Below, in pieces: positions 34,614 through 45,103 of a stretch of DNA of 64,000 bases. Below the pieces are notes generated by a model, which was given only the letters and a program-made list of their open reading frames with translations, did no database searches and was not told where the DNA came from. Location of the stretch: contig CAZNOX010000002.1 of the NCBI GenBank assembly GCA_964574875.1, positions 62,001 through 126,000 of the forward strand, read 5' to 3'. The position numbers and the translations under genes are program-made. This DNA comes from DSCS01 sp035391585 (GTDB lineage Bacteria; Macinerneyibacteriota; Macinerneyibacteria; Macinerneyibacteriales; DSCS01). The first letter of the stretch is position 1. The number at the start of each line of letters is the position of its first letter.

Positions 34614-35923
34614 TTCCCTATAAAGAGACTCTGAGGAAGAAGATCGGGGACAAGACTGCCGTTATCGGTGTGGTGGGGCTGGGTTATGTGGGGCTTCCCC
34701 TGGCGGTGACCATCGCCGGAAAAGGATTTGAGACGGTGGGTTTTGATATTCAGAAAAAAAGAACCGACATGGTCAACCGGCACGAGAGTTATATCGGAGA
34801 TGTCGACAGCGGGGCCCTGACACAAGCTGTTCTGGAGGGACGGCTCCGGGCGACCACTGATTACGCGGAGATCGCCAAGTGCCATGTGGTCTGTATCGCC
34901 GTCCCCACACCTCTTGACCGGTATCAGCAGCCGGATGAGCGGTATGTCCTTCAATCGTCCAAGGATATTGCCGGATCTGCAAAAAAGGGTGTCCTGGTGA
35001 TCCTCGAAAGCACCACCTATCCCGGAACCACCGAAGAGGTGGTGGCGCCCCTCTTCTTGAAAAAAGGGTTCACTCCCGGGGAGGATCTTTTTCTCGCGTT
35101 TTCACCTGAGCGGGTGGATCCCGGGAACAGCGTCTACAAGACAGCCAATACCCCCAAGATCGTGGGGGGGATGACCCGTGACTGCAATGAACTCTCCAGC
35201 CTCTTCTACCAGGCGATCCTGGATGCTCCAGTGACAGCTGTGAGCAGCCCCAAAGTGGCTGAGATGGAGAAGATCCTGGAAAACACGTTCCGGAACATCA
35301 ATATCGGGCTGGTCAACGAGATGGCGATCCTCTGTTACAAGATGGGGATCGATATCTGGGAAGTCATCGGAGCCGCCGCCACAAAACCCTACGGGTTCAT
35401 GCCGTTTTACCCCGGCCCCGGTATCGGAGGACACTGCATTCCCATCGACCCCTTTTATCTCACGTGGAAGGCTCGGGAGTATGACTACCATACACGGCTC
35501 ATCGAGACCAGCAGCGAAATCAACAACTATATGCCCGAATTTGTAATAGAACGAGTGTTCAAAATGCTCAACAGACACGGAAAAGCAATGAACGGTGCAT
35601 GGATCCTGGTGCTGGGCGTGGCTTATAAGAAGAATATCAGCGACATGCGGGAAAGCCCGGCTCTCTCTATCATCACCATGCTGGAAAAACACGGTGCCCG
35701 CGTCGCCTATCATGACCCCTACGTCCCCTCATTCAGACACGGAGGAAAAAGCTATGTCTCCGTGGAGTCCATCGAGAAGGAAACGGAGAAGGCGGACCTG
35801 GTCCTTATCATCACGGATCATGATGATTACGACCCGGATCTGATCACGAGACCCGGGACTCTTGTTTTTGATACGCGGAACCTAACCGGGGGTGTCAGCA
35901 GCCCTTATGTGGAGAGATTATGA
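34610..35923 (+). CDS. Nucleotide sugar dehydrogenase, WbpA/WecC type
   Basis: 437 residues. GVVGLGYVGLPLAVTIAGKG binds NAD; STTYPGTTEEV, the run SPERVDPGN, and GPGIGGHCIPIDPFYL with the catalytic cysteine place it with UDP-GlcNAc/UDP-ManNAc 6-dehydrogenases rather than with Ugd. The C-terminal LGVAYKKNISDMRESPA completes the fold. WbpB- and WbpE-like genes at 50.9-53.1 kb would take UDP-GlcNAcA onward, so a WbpA role is likely. Confidence 0.88.
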   Translation: MIPYKETLRKKIGDKTAVIGVVGLGYVGLPLAVTIAGKGFETVGFDIQKKRTDMVNRHESYIGDVDSGALTQAVLEGRLRATTDYAEIAKCHVVCIAVPTPLDRYQQPDERYVLQSSKDIAGSAKKGVLVILESTTYPGTTEEVVAPLFLKKGFTPGEDLFLAFSPERVDPGNSVYKTANTPKIVGGMTRDCNELSSLFYQAILDAPVTAVSSPKVAEMEKILENTFRNINIGLVNEMAILCYKMGIDIWEVIGAAATKPYGFMPFYPGPGIGGHCIPIDPFYLTWKAREYDYHTRLIETSSEINNYMPEFVIERVFKMLNRHGKAMNGAWILVLGVAYKKNISDMRESPALSIITMLEKHGARVAYHDPYVPSFRHGGKSYVSVESIEKETEKADLVLIITDHDDYDPDLITRPGTLVFDTRNLTGGVSSPYVERL

Positions 35924-36751
35924 TCAATTTGATTCTCTATTCCATTGTCCAGGCCTTTCACGCCATGAAAGAGCGGCTCTTTTCAAAAAACAGCCTCCTA
36001 CAATGGGTCATTCTGACAACGCTCCTCTTTTTTGTCTTTATCGATACACGAGTCCCCCTGAGGAAGCTTGTCCCGGGAGTCTGGGCCTTCTACCTGCTCT
36101 GGGCTTTTCTCATCCTCGTCGACCGCTTTTTTGAATACCTCTTCATCAGAAAGCTTCATAAAAACCCCGAATGCGCGGGAGAAAACCCTCTTCCCTTTCT
36201 CCGTCCCGCTCTTTTCCTCACAGCCCTTGACCTGGCCTACCTCATGTTGATGCGCTTTATCAGCATGAGGGCTCTTCCGTTCATCTCACAGATAACAGCC
36301 GGCAGCAGCTGGAGCACCGTGAACCATTATCTGATGACAGGGCTCTATTATTTTATCATCATCCTCTTTCTTGCCGTGCGATGGAATATCTTTATCCTTC
36401 TCTACCGGGAGAGGAGAAAATACTTTACCTCGGTTAAAAAAGCCTTCATAATACTGCGGGAAAATTTTGGAACGTATGTCTTTTTCGGCATCTTCTTCCT
36501 GATCATGTGGATTTTCCTCCAGTGGGGAGATAGAGCACTGGGAAATTGGATGGGCATCTCTCTTCTTCTGAACGGGGAGAACGGCCTGCTCACGGCTATG
36601 GGACTCTTTACAGCCATCAATACGATCCGGCTGGCGGTCCTCCTGCCCCTCCACGTCTTCCTGTACTATTCCCTGATCTATCTCTTTTACAATGTGACGG
36701 AGTATCCCCGGCAGGAGGATATGCCGTATGTCATGCGTTTTCTTGTGTTAA

Positions 36752-36765
<14 letters not shown>
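35920..36765 (+). CDS. Integral membrane protein, unknown function
   Basis: 281 residues with about six or seven hydrophobic segments (near 25-45, 52-72, 95-115, 145-165, 185-205, 225-250) and a charged loop (YRERRKYFTSVKKAF). No family is recognised. The ATG overlaps the stop of the dehydrogenase gene (ATGA), so it belongs to the sugar operon and might act in polysaccharide or lipid handling. Its last codons, ending RRGG, and its TGA stop lie inside the downstream tRNA-Ser gene (14-base overlap). Confidence 0.75.
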
Positions 36766-36840
<75 letters not shown>

Positions 36841-36855
36841 TTTGACCGGAGGAAT

Positions 36856-37629
36856 ATGCCCATCGTTGTCTTTGATTCCGGGATGGGGGGGATCACTGTC
36901 CTTCATGAAGCCCTGAGGCTTCTTCCCGGACAACCGTTTCTCTACTATGCTGATACAGGACATGTCCCCTACGGGGGACGTCCGGCCCGAGAGGTCCGGA
37001 GCCTGGTGATGCGGGCTGTGGACGTGATCGTCCGGCGGGAGATCCCCCGGGCCCTTGTGGTCGCCTGTAATACAGCCACAAGTGTGGCCATCGACGATCT
37101 CCGCCGGGCTTGCTCCTTTCCTGTCATCGGGATGGAGCCTGCTGTCAAACCGGCCCTGGAGCATGAAAAAGTCAACGGACGCCGTGTCCTTGTCCTGGCC
37201 ACAGCCCTGACCCTGTCCCAGCAAAAATACTCCGACCTGGTCTCACGCCTTGACGGAGAGGGCCTGGTGGATTCTCTTTCCCTTCCGGGGCTGGTGGATC
37301 TTGTGGAAAACGAGGACTTTGCTCCTGAACAGGTCAAGACGTATCTCCGCGAAGCCTTCTCCGGGATCAGCAGAGAGGATTACGGCACCGTGGTCCTCGG
37401 GTGCACCCATTTTCCCTTCTTCAGACAGGAGATCTCCTCCTTCTTCTCTCCCCATGCGGATATCATCGACGGAAACAGGGGAACGGTCCTTCAGCTGATC
37501 CGACGTCTCTCCCCCGTTCCGGAAAAGTCCGGGGACGCAGGGGACGTGATGTTTATGTCCAGCGGGGAGACGGACAGAGACAGGGAGAAATTCAGGCGTC
37601 TTCTCACCCGTTATCAAAGGAGCTTTTGA
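36856..37629 (+). CDS. murI: Glutamate racemase
   Basis: 257 residues. Both catalytic cysteine motifs are present: ACNTATS (first Cys) and LGCTHFPF (second Cys), with FDSGMGGITVL at the N-terminus and YADTGHVPYG. It makes D-glutamate for peptidoglycan in the cytosol. CGGAGG precedes the ATG 15 bases after the tRNA, so it probably shares the operon transcript. Confidence 0.95.
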   Translation: MPIVVFDSGMGGITVLHEALRLLPGQPFLYYADTGHVPYGGRPAREVRSLVMRAVDVIVRREIPRALVVACNTATSVAIDDLRRACSFPVIGMEPAVKPALEHEKVNGRRVLVLATALTLSQQKYSDLVSRLDGEGLVDSLSLPGLVDLVENEDFAPEQVKTYLREAFSGISREDYGTVVLGCTHFPFFRQEISSFFSPHADIIDGNRGTVLQLIRRLSPVPEKSGDAGDVMFMSSGETDRDREKFRRLLTRYQRSF

Positions 37630-37632
37630 GCG

Positions 37633-39993
37633 GTGTTTGCCGAAGTCGTTTTTCCCGACCTTGAAGCACACCTCTTTACCTACGCCATCGATCCGGAGGA
37701 TGAGTGCCGCTCCCTCCGGGGAGCCCGTGTCCTTGTCCCCTTTCGCAGGGGGATCAAGAGAGGGTATATTCTCAACCTGACAGACGACCCGCCCCGCGGA
37801 GTGAAAACAGTGAAACCCGTCATGCGTATCATCCATCCGGTCATCCCGGAGAGCCTGTTCCGGCTGGCGATCTGGATGGCCGATTACTATTTTCTCTCAT
37901 ACGGGAAGATGCTTCACACCGTCTATCCTGCCCCGGCGCGGATCGGCCATCAGGAGGTGATCCTTCCCGGGCCTCGTTTTTCCGAGGCGCCCGCTCTCTT
38001 GAAAAGCCTTGTTCCTGAAAAAGGAGTCCTGAAAAAGACCGTGATGACCAACGGGACGTATGAGGAAAAGGACATCGACGGATACCTGGAACAGGGCCTG
38101 ATCCGAAGACGAATCGCTGTGAAAGACGGCAAGACAAGAGAAAGGACTGTCTTCTACACAGGCCCTGAACAGGGCCTTACAGAGATCTCCGCACGGGCGG
38201 TCCGTCAGCGGGAGATCGTGGACAGGCTCCTGGCCGTGGGAGGATCCCTTCCTTTGAAGGAATTCGGGCGGTCATCAGCGCTTCGGGCCCTGGAAGAGAG
38301 AGGGCTCATCACCATCAGGGATGTCTCTCTTTCAGGCGGAGGGGAAGCGGACCGGCCTTTTTCCCCCTCACTGAAGACGCTCACCCGAGAGCAGGAGCGC
38401 GTCTTCCGGGATGTGAGAGGAGCCCTGGACAGGGGGTTTTCTGTCCACCTGATCCATGGGATCACCGGCAGCGGAAAGACAGAGGTCTACCTCCACCTGA
38501 TGAAGGATGTTCTGGAGAAAGGATACGATGTCCTCTACCTCGTTCCGGAAGTGGCTCTCACGGCCCACCTGACCCATCGGCTGGAAGCGGCGATGGGTGA
38601 ACGGGTGAACGTCCTCCACAGTTATATGGGGGCAAGGGAGCGTTATGAGGCCTGGAACCGGGCGTTCTCTTCAGAGGGAGAAGTCTTTATCGGGCCCCGG
38701 TCGGCTCTCTTTACGCCGTCTCCGCGCCTGGGGCTGATCATCATCGATGAAGAGCATGAAAGCTCTTTCAAGCAGGATGACTCTCCCCGCTACAACGGCC
38801 GTGATGCTGCAGTCTACAGGGGAAAAGAGGAGGGGATCCCCGTGCTTCTGGGAAGCGCCACGCCTTCTGTGGAGAGTTACTATAATGCTGTTCATCTGAA
38901 AAAATACAGACTTCATACATTAAAAGAGCGCTACGATACCGCAGTCCTCCCCCGGGTCACCGTTGCGGACATGCGTTCAGAGACCTGCGACAACGGGAAG
39001 ACCTATCCCTTTTCCCGTGAGATGCTCCACCAGCTCCGGGTAAGGAAAGAGCGGGGAGAACAATCCATTCTTTTTATGAACAGAAAAGGGTACCATACGG
39101 CTCTTGTCTGCAGCCGATGCGGGTCTCCCCTGGAGTGCCGCCACTGCTCTCATCTCCTGACCTATTATAAGGGTCGGCATATGCTGCAATGTCATCTCTG
39201 TTCAGCACGCTTTTCCCGGGATGATATCTCCTGTTCCCAGTGCGGAGGGACGGTCTTTACCGAAAGCGGAATGGGAACGGAAAAGATCGATGAGCGGATC
39301 AGGCAGCTTTTGCCGGGATTCAGGGTCATGAGAATCGACGGGAGTACCGTGGGACGGCATGAGACCGTCAAAACCCTCTTTCGTGACTTCGAGCAGGGAG
39401 GCGCCGATATCCTCATCGGGACACAGATGGTGGCCAAGGGAATCGATTTTGAAAATGTGACCTTTGTGGGGATCCTCTCCGCCGATGCCATGATGAACCT
39501 TCCGGATTTCCGGGCCAACGAAAGGACTTTTCAGCTCATCAGTCAGGTCTGCGGCCGGTCGGGACGGGGAAAAAAAGCGGGGGAAGCTCTCATCCAGACC
39601 TGGATGCCGCGGCACTATGTGATCCGGAGTGCCCTGACCCATGATTATGAGGCCTTTTTCAATGCCGAGATGCTTTTCCGAAAAGAGCTGGGATATCCTC
39701 CCCTGACCCGTCTCTGCCGGATGATCTTTGAAAACAGGGATAAGGAGATCCTCCGGAAAGAGTGTCAGCGTCTTGAAAATGAGCTGAGTACGATCTGCGG
39801 AACAGAGGTCACGGCTTTTTTCCAGACATTTGAAAAGACGCCCCGGAGATCGGATTTTTACAGGGCCTTCCTCCTGCTCCGGTCTGCAGATCTTAAAGAG
39901 CTGAGAAGAGCCGTCTTTTCTGTCCGGGAGAGGACCCGGAAGATGACATCCCGGAGTCTCACGGATATGGATCCCGCCTATTTAGGGCTGTAA
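37633..39993 (+). CDS. priA: Primosomal replication helicase PriA
   Basis: 786 residues starting with GTG, 3 bases after the murI stop. An N-terminal DNA-binding region is followed by the helicase core: Walker A in GITGSGKTEVYL near residue 276, DEEH in IIDEEHESSFKQDD near 371, a zinc-binding region with eight cysteines (CSRCGSPLECRHC to CSQCGG, about 493-538), and late motifs TQMVAKGIDFENV and QVCGRSGRGKKAG. PriA restarts stalled replication forks. Its 3' end overlaps the convergent kinase gene by 12 bases. Confidence 0.95.
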   Translation: MFAEVVFPDLEAHLFTYAIDPEDECRSLRGARVLVPFRRGIKRGYILNLTDDPPRGVKTVKPVMRIIHPVIPESLFRLAIWMADYYFLSYGKMLHTVYPAPARIGHQEVILPGPRFSEAPALLKSLVPEKGVLKKTVMTNGTYEEKDIDGYLEQGLIRRRIAVKDGKTRERTVFYTGPEQGLTEISARAVRQREIVDRLLAVGGSLPLKEFGRSSALRALEERGLITIRDVSLSGGGEADRPFSPSLKTLTREQERVFRDVRGALDRGFSVHLIHGITGSGKTEVYLHLMKDVLEKGYDVLYLVPEVALTAHLTHRLEAAMGERVNVLHSYMGARERYEAWNRAFSSEGEVFIGPRSALFTPSPRLGLIIIDEEHESSFKQDDSPRYNGRDAAVYRGKEEGIPVLLGSATPSVESYYNAVHLKKYRLHTLKERYDTAVLPRVTVADMRSETCDNGKTYPFSREMLHQLRVRKERGEQSILFMNRKGYHTALVCSRCGSPLECRHCSHLLTYYKGRHMLQCHLCSARFSRDDISCSQCGGTVFTESGMGTEKIDERIRQLLPGFRVMRIDGSTVGRHETVKTLFRDFEQGGADILIGTQMVAKGIDFENVTFVGILSADAMMNLPDFRANERTFQLISQVCGRSGRGKKAGEALIQTWMPRHYVIRSALTHDYEAFFNAEMLFRKELGYPPLTRLCRMIFENRDKEILRKECQRLENELSTICGTEVTAFFQTFEKTPRRSDFYRAFLLLRSADLKELRRAVFSVRERTRKMTSRSLTDMDPAYLGL

Positions 39994-42900
39994 TTTACAG
40001 CGGAAGATCTGGTAAAATTTATCAACGAGATTATAGTGGCCTTCATTGTATTCGGTCTCCGTCGTGGGAGAGGAGAAGATGACAAACCCTTTCCCGAAGG
40101 ATTCTCTGAACGTGAAGATGAGATCATAATGGATGGGGCCGGTCTTCTCCTTCAAATAACGCCAGTTGGCCAGGATATGGTATCCGGGATCGAGAGAGGA
40201 GACCTCCTCGGGATCGAACAGGCAGTTTTCCTGGACCACTTCAGCTTTTTCTCCCGAAGCTGACGTGAAGTGGTAGGCGTAATGGGTATGGGGGACGGCA
40301 ATGATCAGCCGTTTGATCATCTCTTCAAAAAGGTGAGCGGGGTTTTCCGCCGGGACATCAAAAAACTCGAGAAGATTTCGCACCATATTTTCAGAGCGTG
40401 AAAAATCTTCTGTAATGATCCCGTAGAGAGAGTCCTTTTTATGGGACTGGGAGCGCAAGGCCTTGTTCCAGAAGAGCGCACGGTTTCTTCCCCGGTTTTT
40501 TGCTTCGAGCAGAGCCGAGTCGGCCTGGTTGATGAGGATGTTGATCCATTCGGAATCGTCGGGGTAGACGGCGCCTCCGATGCTGATGGTGATGGGCATG
40601 TTCTGCATGATCTTCGATTTCTCAATCGCCTGGCGAAGCTCATCGGTCTTCTTCTCGGCTTCTTTTCTGGTCAGGTTGAAGAGAACGGCGATAAACTCCT
40701 CTCCGCCGTAACGGCCGATGAGATCATTCCTGCGGATCCCTTTCTTTAAAAGAGAGGCGATCTTCCAGAGGACTTCATCGCCCTTCTGGTGGCCATAGCG
40801 GTCGTTCACCTTTTTAAAATGGTCGATGTCGATCATCAGGAAGGCACACTTGTTCTCCAGGCCCCTGTGGTGACGAAGCCGGTTCTTCAATTCCTTTAAA
40901 AAAGCATGACGGGTGAGAAGGTATGTGGTCTTATCCAGGATAATATCCTCGTGGAGCTGGTTATAAAGAATGACCATCTGGATCAGTTCAGTATAGGCCT
41001 TGATGGTATCCACAGAAGAAGGGGTGACATTGGAGAGGGGAAGTTTCGTGTCGGCATAGATATACCCCAGGTAGATGTCGGAGAAGGAGATACTCTTCAT
41101 CCGCTTTTCGCGGCGGTAGGAGAGATTCTTTTTTGTGGGGTTGATCAGGGGGATCACCAGTGTCGTCAGGGGTGACCCGAAGGAATAATCCTTCCTGATG
41201 ACATAATCCCCTTTCATATAAGCATTCTGGACAAGGGTCTCGTCACACCGCTCACGGGCGCTGTAGAGCCGTGTATTGACATACTTCACTTCTCCGAAGG
41301 AGTCATGGCTGTCATTGAGAGAGATCATGATCCGTTCCACCAGGAGATATTTCCGTAAAAAGAGAAGGATCAGGCGGATGGAGTCCTTGAAGTCGGACGA
41401 CCAGAGGGTGCGGTTCAGGGCCTGGGCTTTCCGGATATTGTCTTTTGTGAAATCCCGGTAGAGTGACGACTGGACCTTTTTCACCACATCGTCTGTTTTT
41501 CGAGACAGGAAATTTCCCGTGGAGGGAAGAAAAGAGAAGATCTCCGAGGCTTCTTTGATGACAGACCGGATATAATCCACGGAAGACCAGCCGGGCCTGA
41601 GGTCCGGGGGCAGGTTGTCATAGACCATCTTCAGGGAAAAATAGAGAAGAAGCGCAATATTAAAATACTTAACCTTATTGTTGTGCAGAAGGGTGAGCAG
41701 CTCCCTGGCGATGAGGTCGATGTGTTTGAAATCCTTCTGGCGGATGGCTGCAAGCATCCCTTTTTCATAGAGTGCGGCCGCCTTTTTCTTCTCTTCCTCG
41801 ACAAGGCCCTGATAAAAAGGCCAGTTGAACTCTTTTTCCTGAGTCCTGGCTTCGGGATAGAGCCTGTTCAATTTGTCCCACAGCTCTTTTTTGTCATTCT
41901 GACGTCCCTGCCGGTGATAAGCATAGAGGAGGTTCAGCATCACTTCGATGACCTCCTGGACAGGGGCCTGGCCGGGCGCGTTCTCGTCTTCGGCCTCCTG
42001 TCTCTCAAGATAGGCCTCGAGAGCACCGATCTCGCGGAGAGGACGCCCTGTGAAAAAGTAGTAATAGGCTTTCTCCATAAGGTAGAGGTTTTCCCAGCGG
42101 GAGCTGTTCATCAGGGCGGACTCGCGCAGATGTTTTTTGAAAAGCCGCAGGAAGAAGAAGGCCTTTTTCTGCTGGCCCGTCCTGATATAGAGTCTGGCCC
42201 CGCTGGAGAGAAAGACGAGATACCCCTGATCACTCTTTCTGTGGTGGGGAGCGATAACGGACCGGGCGTAATCCCTGTAGGCTTCCAGGGCTTCCTGAAA
42301 GCGTCCGCAATCCTGATAGGCTTCCACAATATTAAAAAAGGCAGAATCGGCGAGAGAGGGCGCCTGGTGTTTTTTGGCGATGGCGATGGTCTCCTTCAGA
42401 TCCTCGATGGCCCGTTCGTTGTCAAAGTAGATGTAGTACTTGGCAACCACCCTGGAATTCAAAATGGAGATCATCTCTTCATAGCTCTGGGTGGATTGTG
42501 CCAGAGCATAGGCTCTATTCAGATATTCAAGGGCCCTGGAATAGTTGCTGTTTGTCAGGTAGGACTGGGCCATCTGAAGAAGAGCATGGAGTTTCGCTTT
42601 GTTCACCTGATAGGGGTCCCCTTTGAGGTTTTTCAGGATCTCTTTCCCCCTGTGCATGAGAAGAGTGTGGTTTTTTGTGATGATCAGGATATTGAAATAG
42701 TTCATGATGAAATTCGAAAGCTCTTTTTTCACTCCGTGACGAAGCAGGTAGGTATAGACAGCTTCGTAGAGTCCCAAAGCATAATTGTCCCGGAAGCGGC
42801 CGGAGAAGATCATGGCCTTGACATTCAGGAAGTAGTAGCGGAAGTCTCTATTGTTTTCTTGTTTTGAGAGCAGAGCCCCTTTCCGGCACATCCGGAGGGA

Positions 42901-45096
42901 GGGTTCATATTCATCAAGAAAGAAGAGAAGTTTACTGTAGTTGAGATAGTAGCTGAGGAGGTAGTCATGATGAAGCTTGTCCGCGTCAATGGACTGAAAG
43001 ATCTCAAGGGCTTTTTCATCTTTATTGGCGTAATAGTAAAAGAGCCCCAGCGCTTCACGGCCCCGGTAAAAAAGCTCCCGGCGGGGCAGGCGGGGGAGGG
43101 TCTCTTCGAGGAGGGAGACGGCCTGCCGGACTTCGGAGCGGTGGGTCTCCCGGGCATAACGTTTGAGAAACCGCACGGTGAACCGGCAAAAGAGGCGGGG
43201 CATCTTCTCTTTGATGTCTTTCATCTTGGCCAGGAGAAAAGAGAAGGACTCCAGAGAGACAAAAGAATCGGGATTTCCGAGAAGAAATGCGATGGTCCTC
43301 CGGGCATAGAGTTCAGGAGGGGGATATTCTTCGAGAAGAAACGTGACAAAAAGTTGTCCCTTGATACTGAAGACCGGAGTCTTCCCTCCCGTAACCACAA
43401 GAAGGTTCTCTTTCACAAGAGCATGAAGCTTTTTCTCCAGATCGGGGATATCGCTGAAAAGACGGCGGGCATCATCCCAGGGGATATATTTCTCATAAAA
43501 GGCCAATGTGGTGAGGATGACCTTTTCGTCAGGAGAGAGGCGGTCCACACGCTGGTGCCAGAGATTATCATAGGAAAAAGAAAAGGGATACTCCATGATC
43601 TTGCTGGTGTCATACTGATAAAGCCCCTGGGAATAGGAGACCAGCCCCTCTTCAAGAGCCGCGCGGGAAAGAGTGGCCAGAAGAGCGCACTTCCCCTTGG
43701 TCTTCTGATAGAGGACATCAAAGAAGGACGCATAGTATGTTTCAAGACTCCCGGGAAGAAGGAAGATCCTGCGGACGGCATCCCTGAAGATCTCCCGGGG
43801 CAGGGTCTCAAAGGTAAATGAAGCGATGATATTGGTGTCCTGAAGGACTCGTTTCCGGAACTCCAGGGGAAAGGTCAGGTCAAAAAAGACCCACGTCAGG
43901 GTATTGCCTGTGAGGCCGTTCATCAGGTAGAGGAGAAAGGACGCGATCTCTTCGCGTTTTGATGTGATATAGGTGACAGAGAAGGTCAACTTGTATTTGT
44001 CTGAAAGCGCCTGGAGGATGGTGAGAAGACGGTTGTAGACAATGAACTTAATGTCCCCCATGAGGACAGAATCGTCCCAGGCCAGGATCTTCTTGATCTC
44101 CGGCGCCTCGGGATCGAGGTATTTGTTTTCCACGTCGATATGCTGCAGATCTTTGATCAGGCTGTTCAGCGTGTCCATGATGGTGTTGGCCTTGAACCTG
44201 ATGAGGAACGGAGTCTCCAGCTGAAGGATCTCAAGAGATTCATAAAAAAAGGGAATCACCTCACTGTAGATATCACCGGCGAGGAAGAGGACCTTGTTTT
44301 TCTCCTGGGGAAGCCTGAGAAAGTCAGAGACAGGTGAAAAGTGCTTTTCAAGCCCAAGGGTGCTCACTGTATAAAAGTGGTCCACATTGGGATGGGCAGG
44401 AAGCAGAGGCGGGCCTGGAGTGTGGGCATTAAAGACGTCGAACAGACGTTCGAGCTCTCCGCCCTTCTCCGCATGGGTCACCCCCCGGGCCTCTTTCACA
44501 AAAGCGCAGAACCCCGGGAACTCCTCATCGGAGATCCCCTGCAGAAGATGGATGAGGTCGTTAAAGTCTCCGGCTCTTTTCATCCGGATGAGGGAGTCGC
44601 TTCCTTCCAGGACTTCGGAGATCCCGAAATCCAGGAATTTGACGGCGTGTTCCTCTTCTGTGATGTAGATATTCCGGCTGCTGATATCATTATGGAGAAA
44701 TCCGTTGAAGTGGATGTAGTTCAGGGTGGAGAGAAGCTCTCCCACGATACGGAAGAGCTCTTTCTCTTCCCGTATACGGCTGATTCCTTCGAGGAACTCC
44801 CATCCTTCGATGAGATCCATGGAAAAGAGATAATACTGCGAGGGGACCAGGTGTCCGTCAACGGACCAGATGGCACTGAAATCATGAACGCCCACAATAT
44901 GAGGGTGACGAAGAGACCGCAGGATCTGAAACTCCTGTTTGAAGTAATCCAGGCTGGGCGTCTCGGGCATGTCGAAATTAATGATCTTGACGATGACATC
45001 CACAGAAAGAGTGAGGTCCCGGGCTTTGTAGACGATCCCCATGGACCCTTCTCCGATCTTGGCGATGATCGAATACCGGTTATTGATGAGCTTCAT
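39982..45096 (-). CDS. Giant atypical protein kinase-TPR-GAF-GGDEF signalling protein
   Basis: 1704 residues. Order: kinase-like domain (about 6-220) with GEGSMGIVYKA, a VIVK lysine, catalytic loop HNDISSRN near 136 and DFG near 155; a region (about 225-600) like the ATPase segment of kinase-AAA-TPR proteins but with no P-loop (KVLFLAGDIYSEV stands there); helical TPR-like repeats (about 670-1150); a GAF-like domain (about 1220-1390); a GGDEF domain with intact GGEEF near 1466 and an RRND inhibitory site five residues before; and a second GAF-like tail (about 1560-1704). It should make c-di-GMP. The kinase lacks an APE activation segment and the catalytic-loop lysine. No signal or membrane segment. 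Probably leaderless. Confidence 0.85.
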   Translation of the reverse strand: MKLINNRYSIIAKIGEGSMGIVYKARDLTLSVDVIVKIINFDMPETPSLDYFKQEFQILRSLRHPHIVGVHDFSAIWSVDGHLVPSQYYLFSMDLIEGWEFLEGISRIREEKELFRIVGELLSTLNYIHFNGFLHNDISSRNIYITEEEHAVKFLDFGISEVLEGSDSLIRMKRAGDFNDLIHLLQGISDEEFPGFCAFVKEARGVTHAEKGGELERLFDVFNAHTPGPPLLPAHPNVDHFYTVSTLGLEKHFSPVSDFLRLPQEKNKVLFLAGDIYSEVIPFFYESLEILQLETPFLIRFKANTIMDTLNSLIKDLQHIDVENKYLDPEAPEIKKILAWDDSVLMGDIKFIVYNRLLTILQALSDKYKLTFSVTYITSKREEIASFLLYLMNGLTGNTLTWVFFDLTFPLEFRKRVLQDTNIIASFTFETLPREIFRDAVRRIFLLPGSLETYYASFFDVLYQKTKGKCALLATLSRAALEEGLVSYSQGLYQYDTSKIMEYPFSFSYDNLWHQRVDRLSPDEKVILTTLAFYEKYIPWDDARRLFSDIPDLEKKLHALVKENLLVVTGGKTPVFSIKGQLFVTFLLEEYPPPELYARRTIAFLLGNPDSFVSLESFSFLLAKMKDIKEKMPRLFCRFTVRFLKRYARETHRSEVRQAVSLLEETLPRLPRRELFYRGREALGLFYYYANKDEKALEIFQSIDADKLHHDYLLSYYLNYSKLLFFLDEYEPSLRMCRKGALLSKQENNRDFRYYFLNVKAMIFSGRFRDNYALGLYEAVYTYLLRHGVKKELSNFIMNYFNILIITKNHTLLMHRGKEILKNLKGDPYQVNKAKLHALLQMAQSYLTNSNYSRALEYLNRAYALAQSTQSYEEMISILNSRVVAKYYIYFDNERAIEDLKETIAIAKKHQAPSLADSAFFNIVEAYQDCGRFQEALEAYRDYARSVIAPHHRKSDQGYLVFLSSGARLYIRTGQQKKAFFFLRLFKKHLRESALMNSSRWENLYLMEKAYYYFFTGRPLREIGALEAYLERQEAEDENAPGQAPVQEVIEVMLNLLYAYHRQGRQNDKKELWDKLNRLYPEARTQEKEFNWPFYQGLVEEEKKKAAALYEKGMLAAIRQKDFKHIDLIARELLTLLHNNKVKYFNIALLLYFSLKMVYDNLPPDLRPGWSSVDYIRSVIKEASEIFSFLPSTGNFLSRKTDDVVKKVQSSLYRDFTKDNIRKAQALNRTLWSSDFKDSIRLILLFLRKYLLVERIMISLNDSHDSFGEVKYVNTRLYSARERCDETLVQNAYMKGDYVIRKDYSFGSPLTTLVIPLINPTKKNLSYRREKRMKSISFSDIYLGYIYADTKLPLSNVTPSSVDTIKAYTELIQMVILYNQLHEDIILDKTTYLLTRHAFLKELKNRLRHHRGLENKCAFLMIDIDHFKKVNDRYGHQKGDEVLWKIASLLKKGIRRNDLIGRYGGEEFIAVLFNLTRKEAEKKTDELRQAIEKSKIMQNMPITISIGGAVYPDDSEWINILINQADSALLEAKNRGRNRALFWNKALRSQSHKKDSLYGIITEDFSRSENMVRNLLEFFDVPAENPAHLFEEMIKRLIIAVPHTHYAYHFTSASGEKAEVVQENCLFDPEEVSSLDPGYHILANWRYLKEKTGPIHYDLIFTFRESFGKGFVIFSSPTTETEYNEGHYNLVDKFYQIFRCKLQP

Positions 45097-45103
45097 ATAC
45101 TAT

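Noticed and set aside
41683..42867. 394-residue plus-strand frame inside the kinase-GGDEF gene
   Set aside because: Antisense shadow of continuous, well-behaved coding sequence on the minus strand, with no family features.
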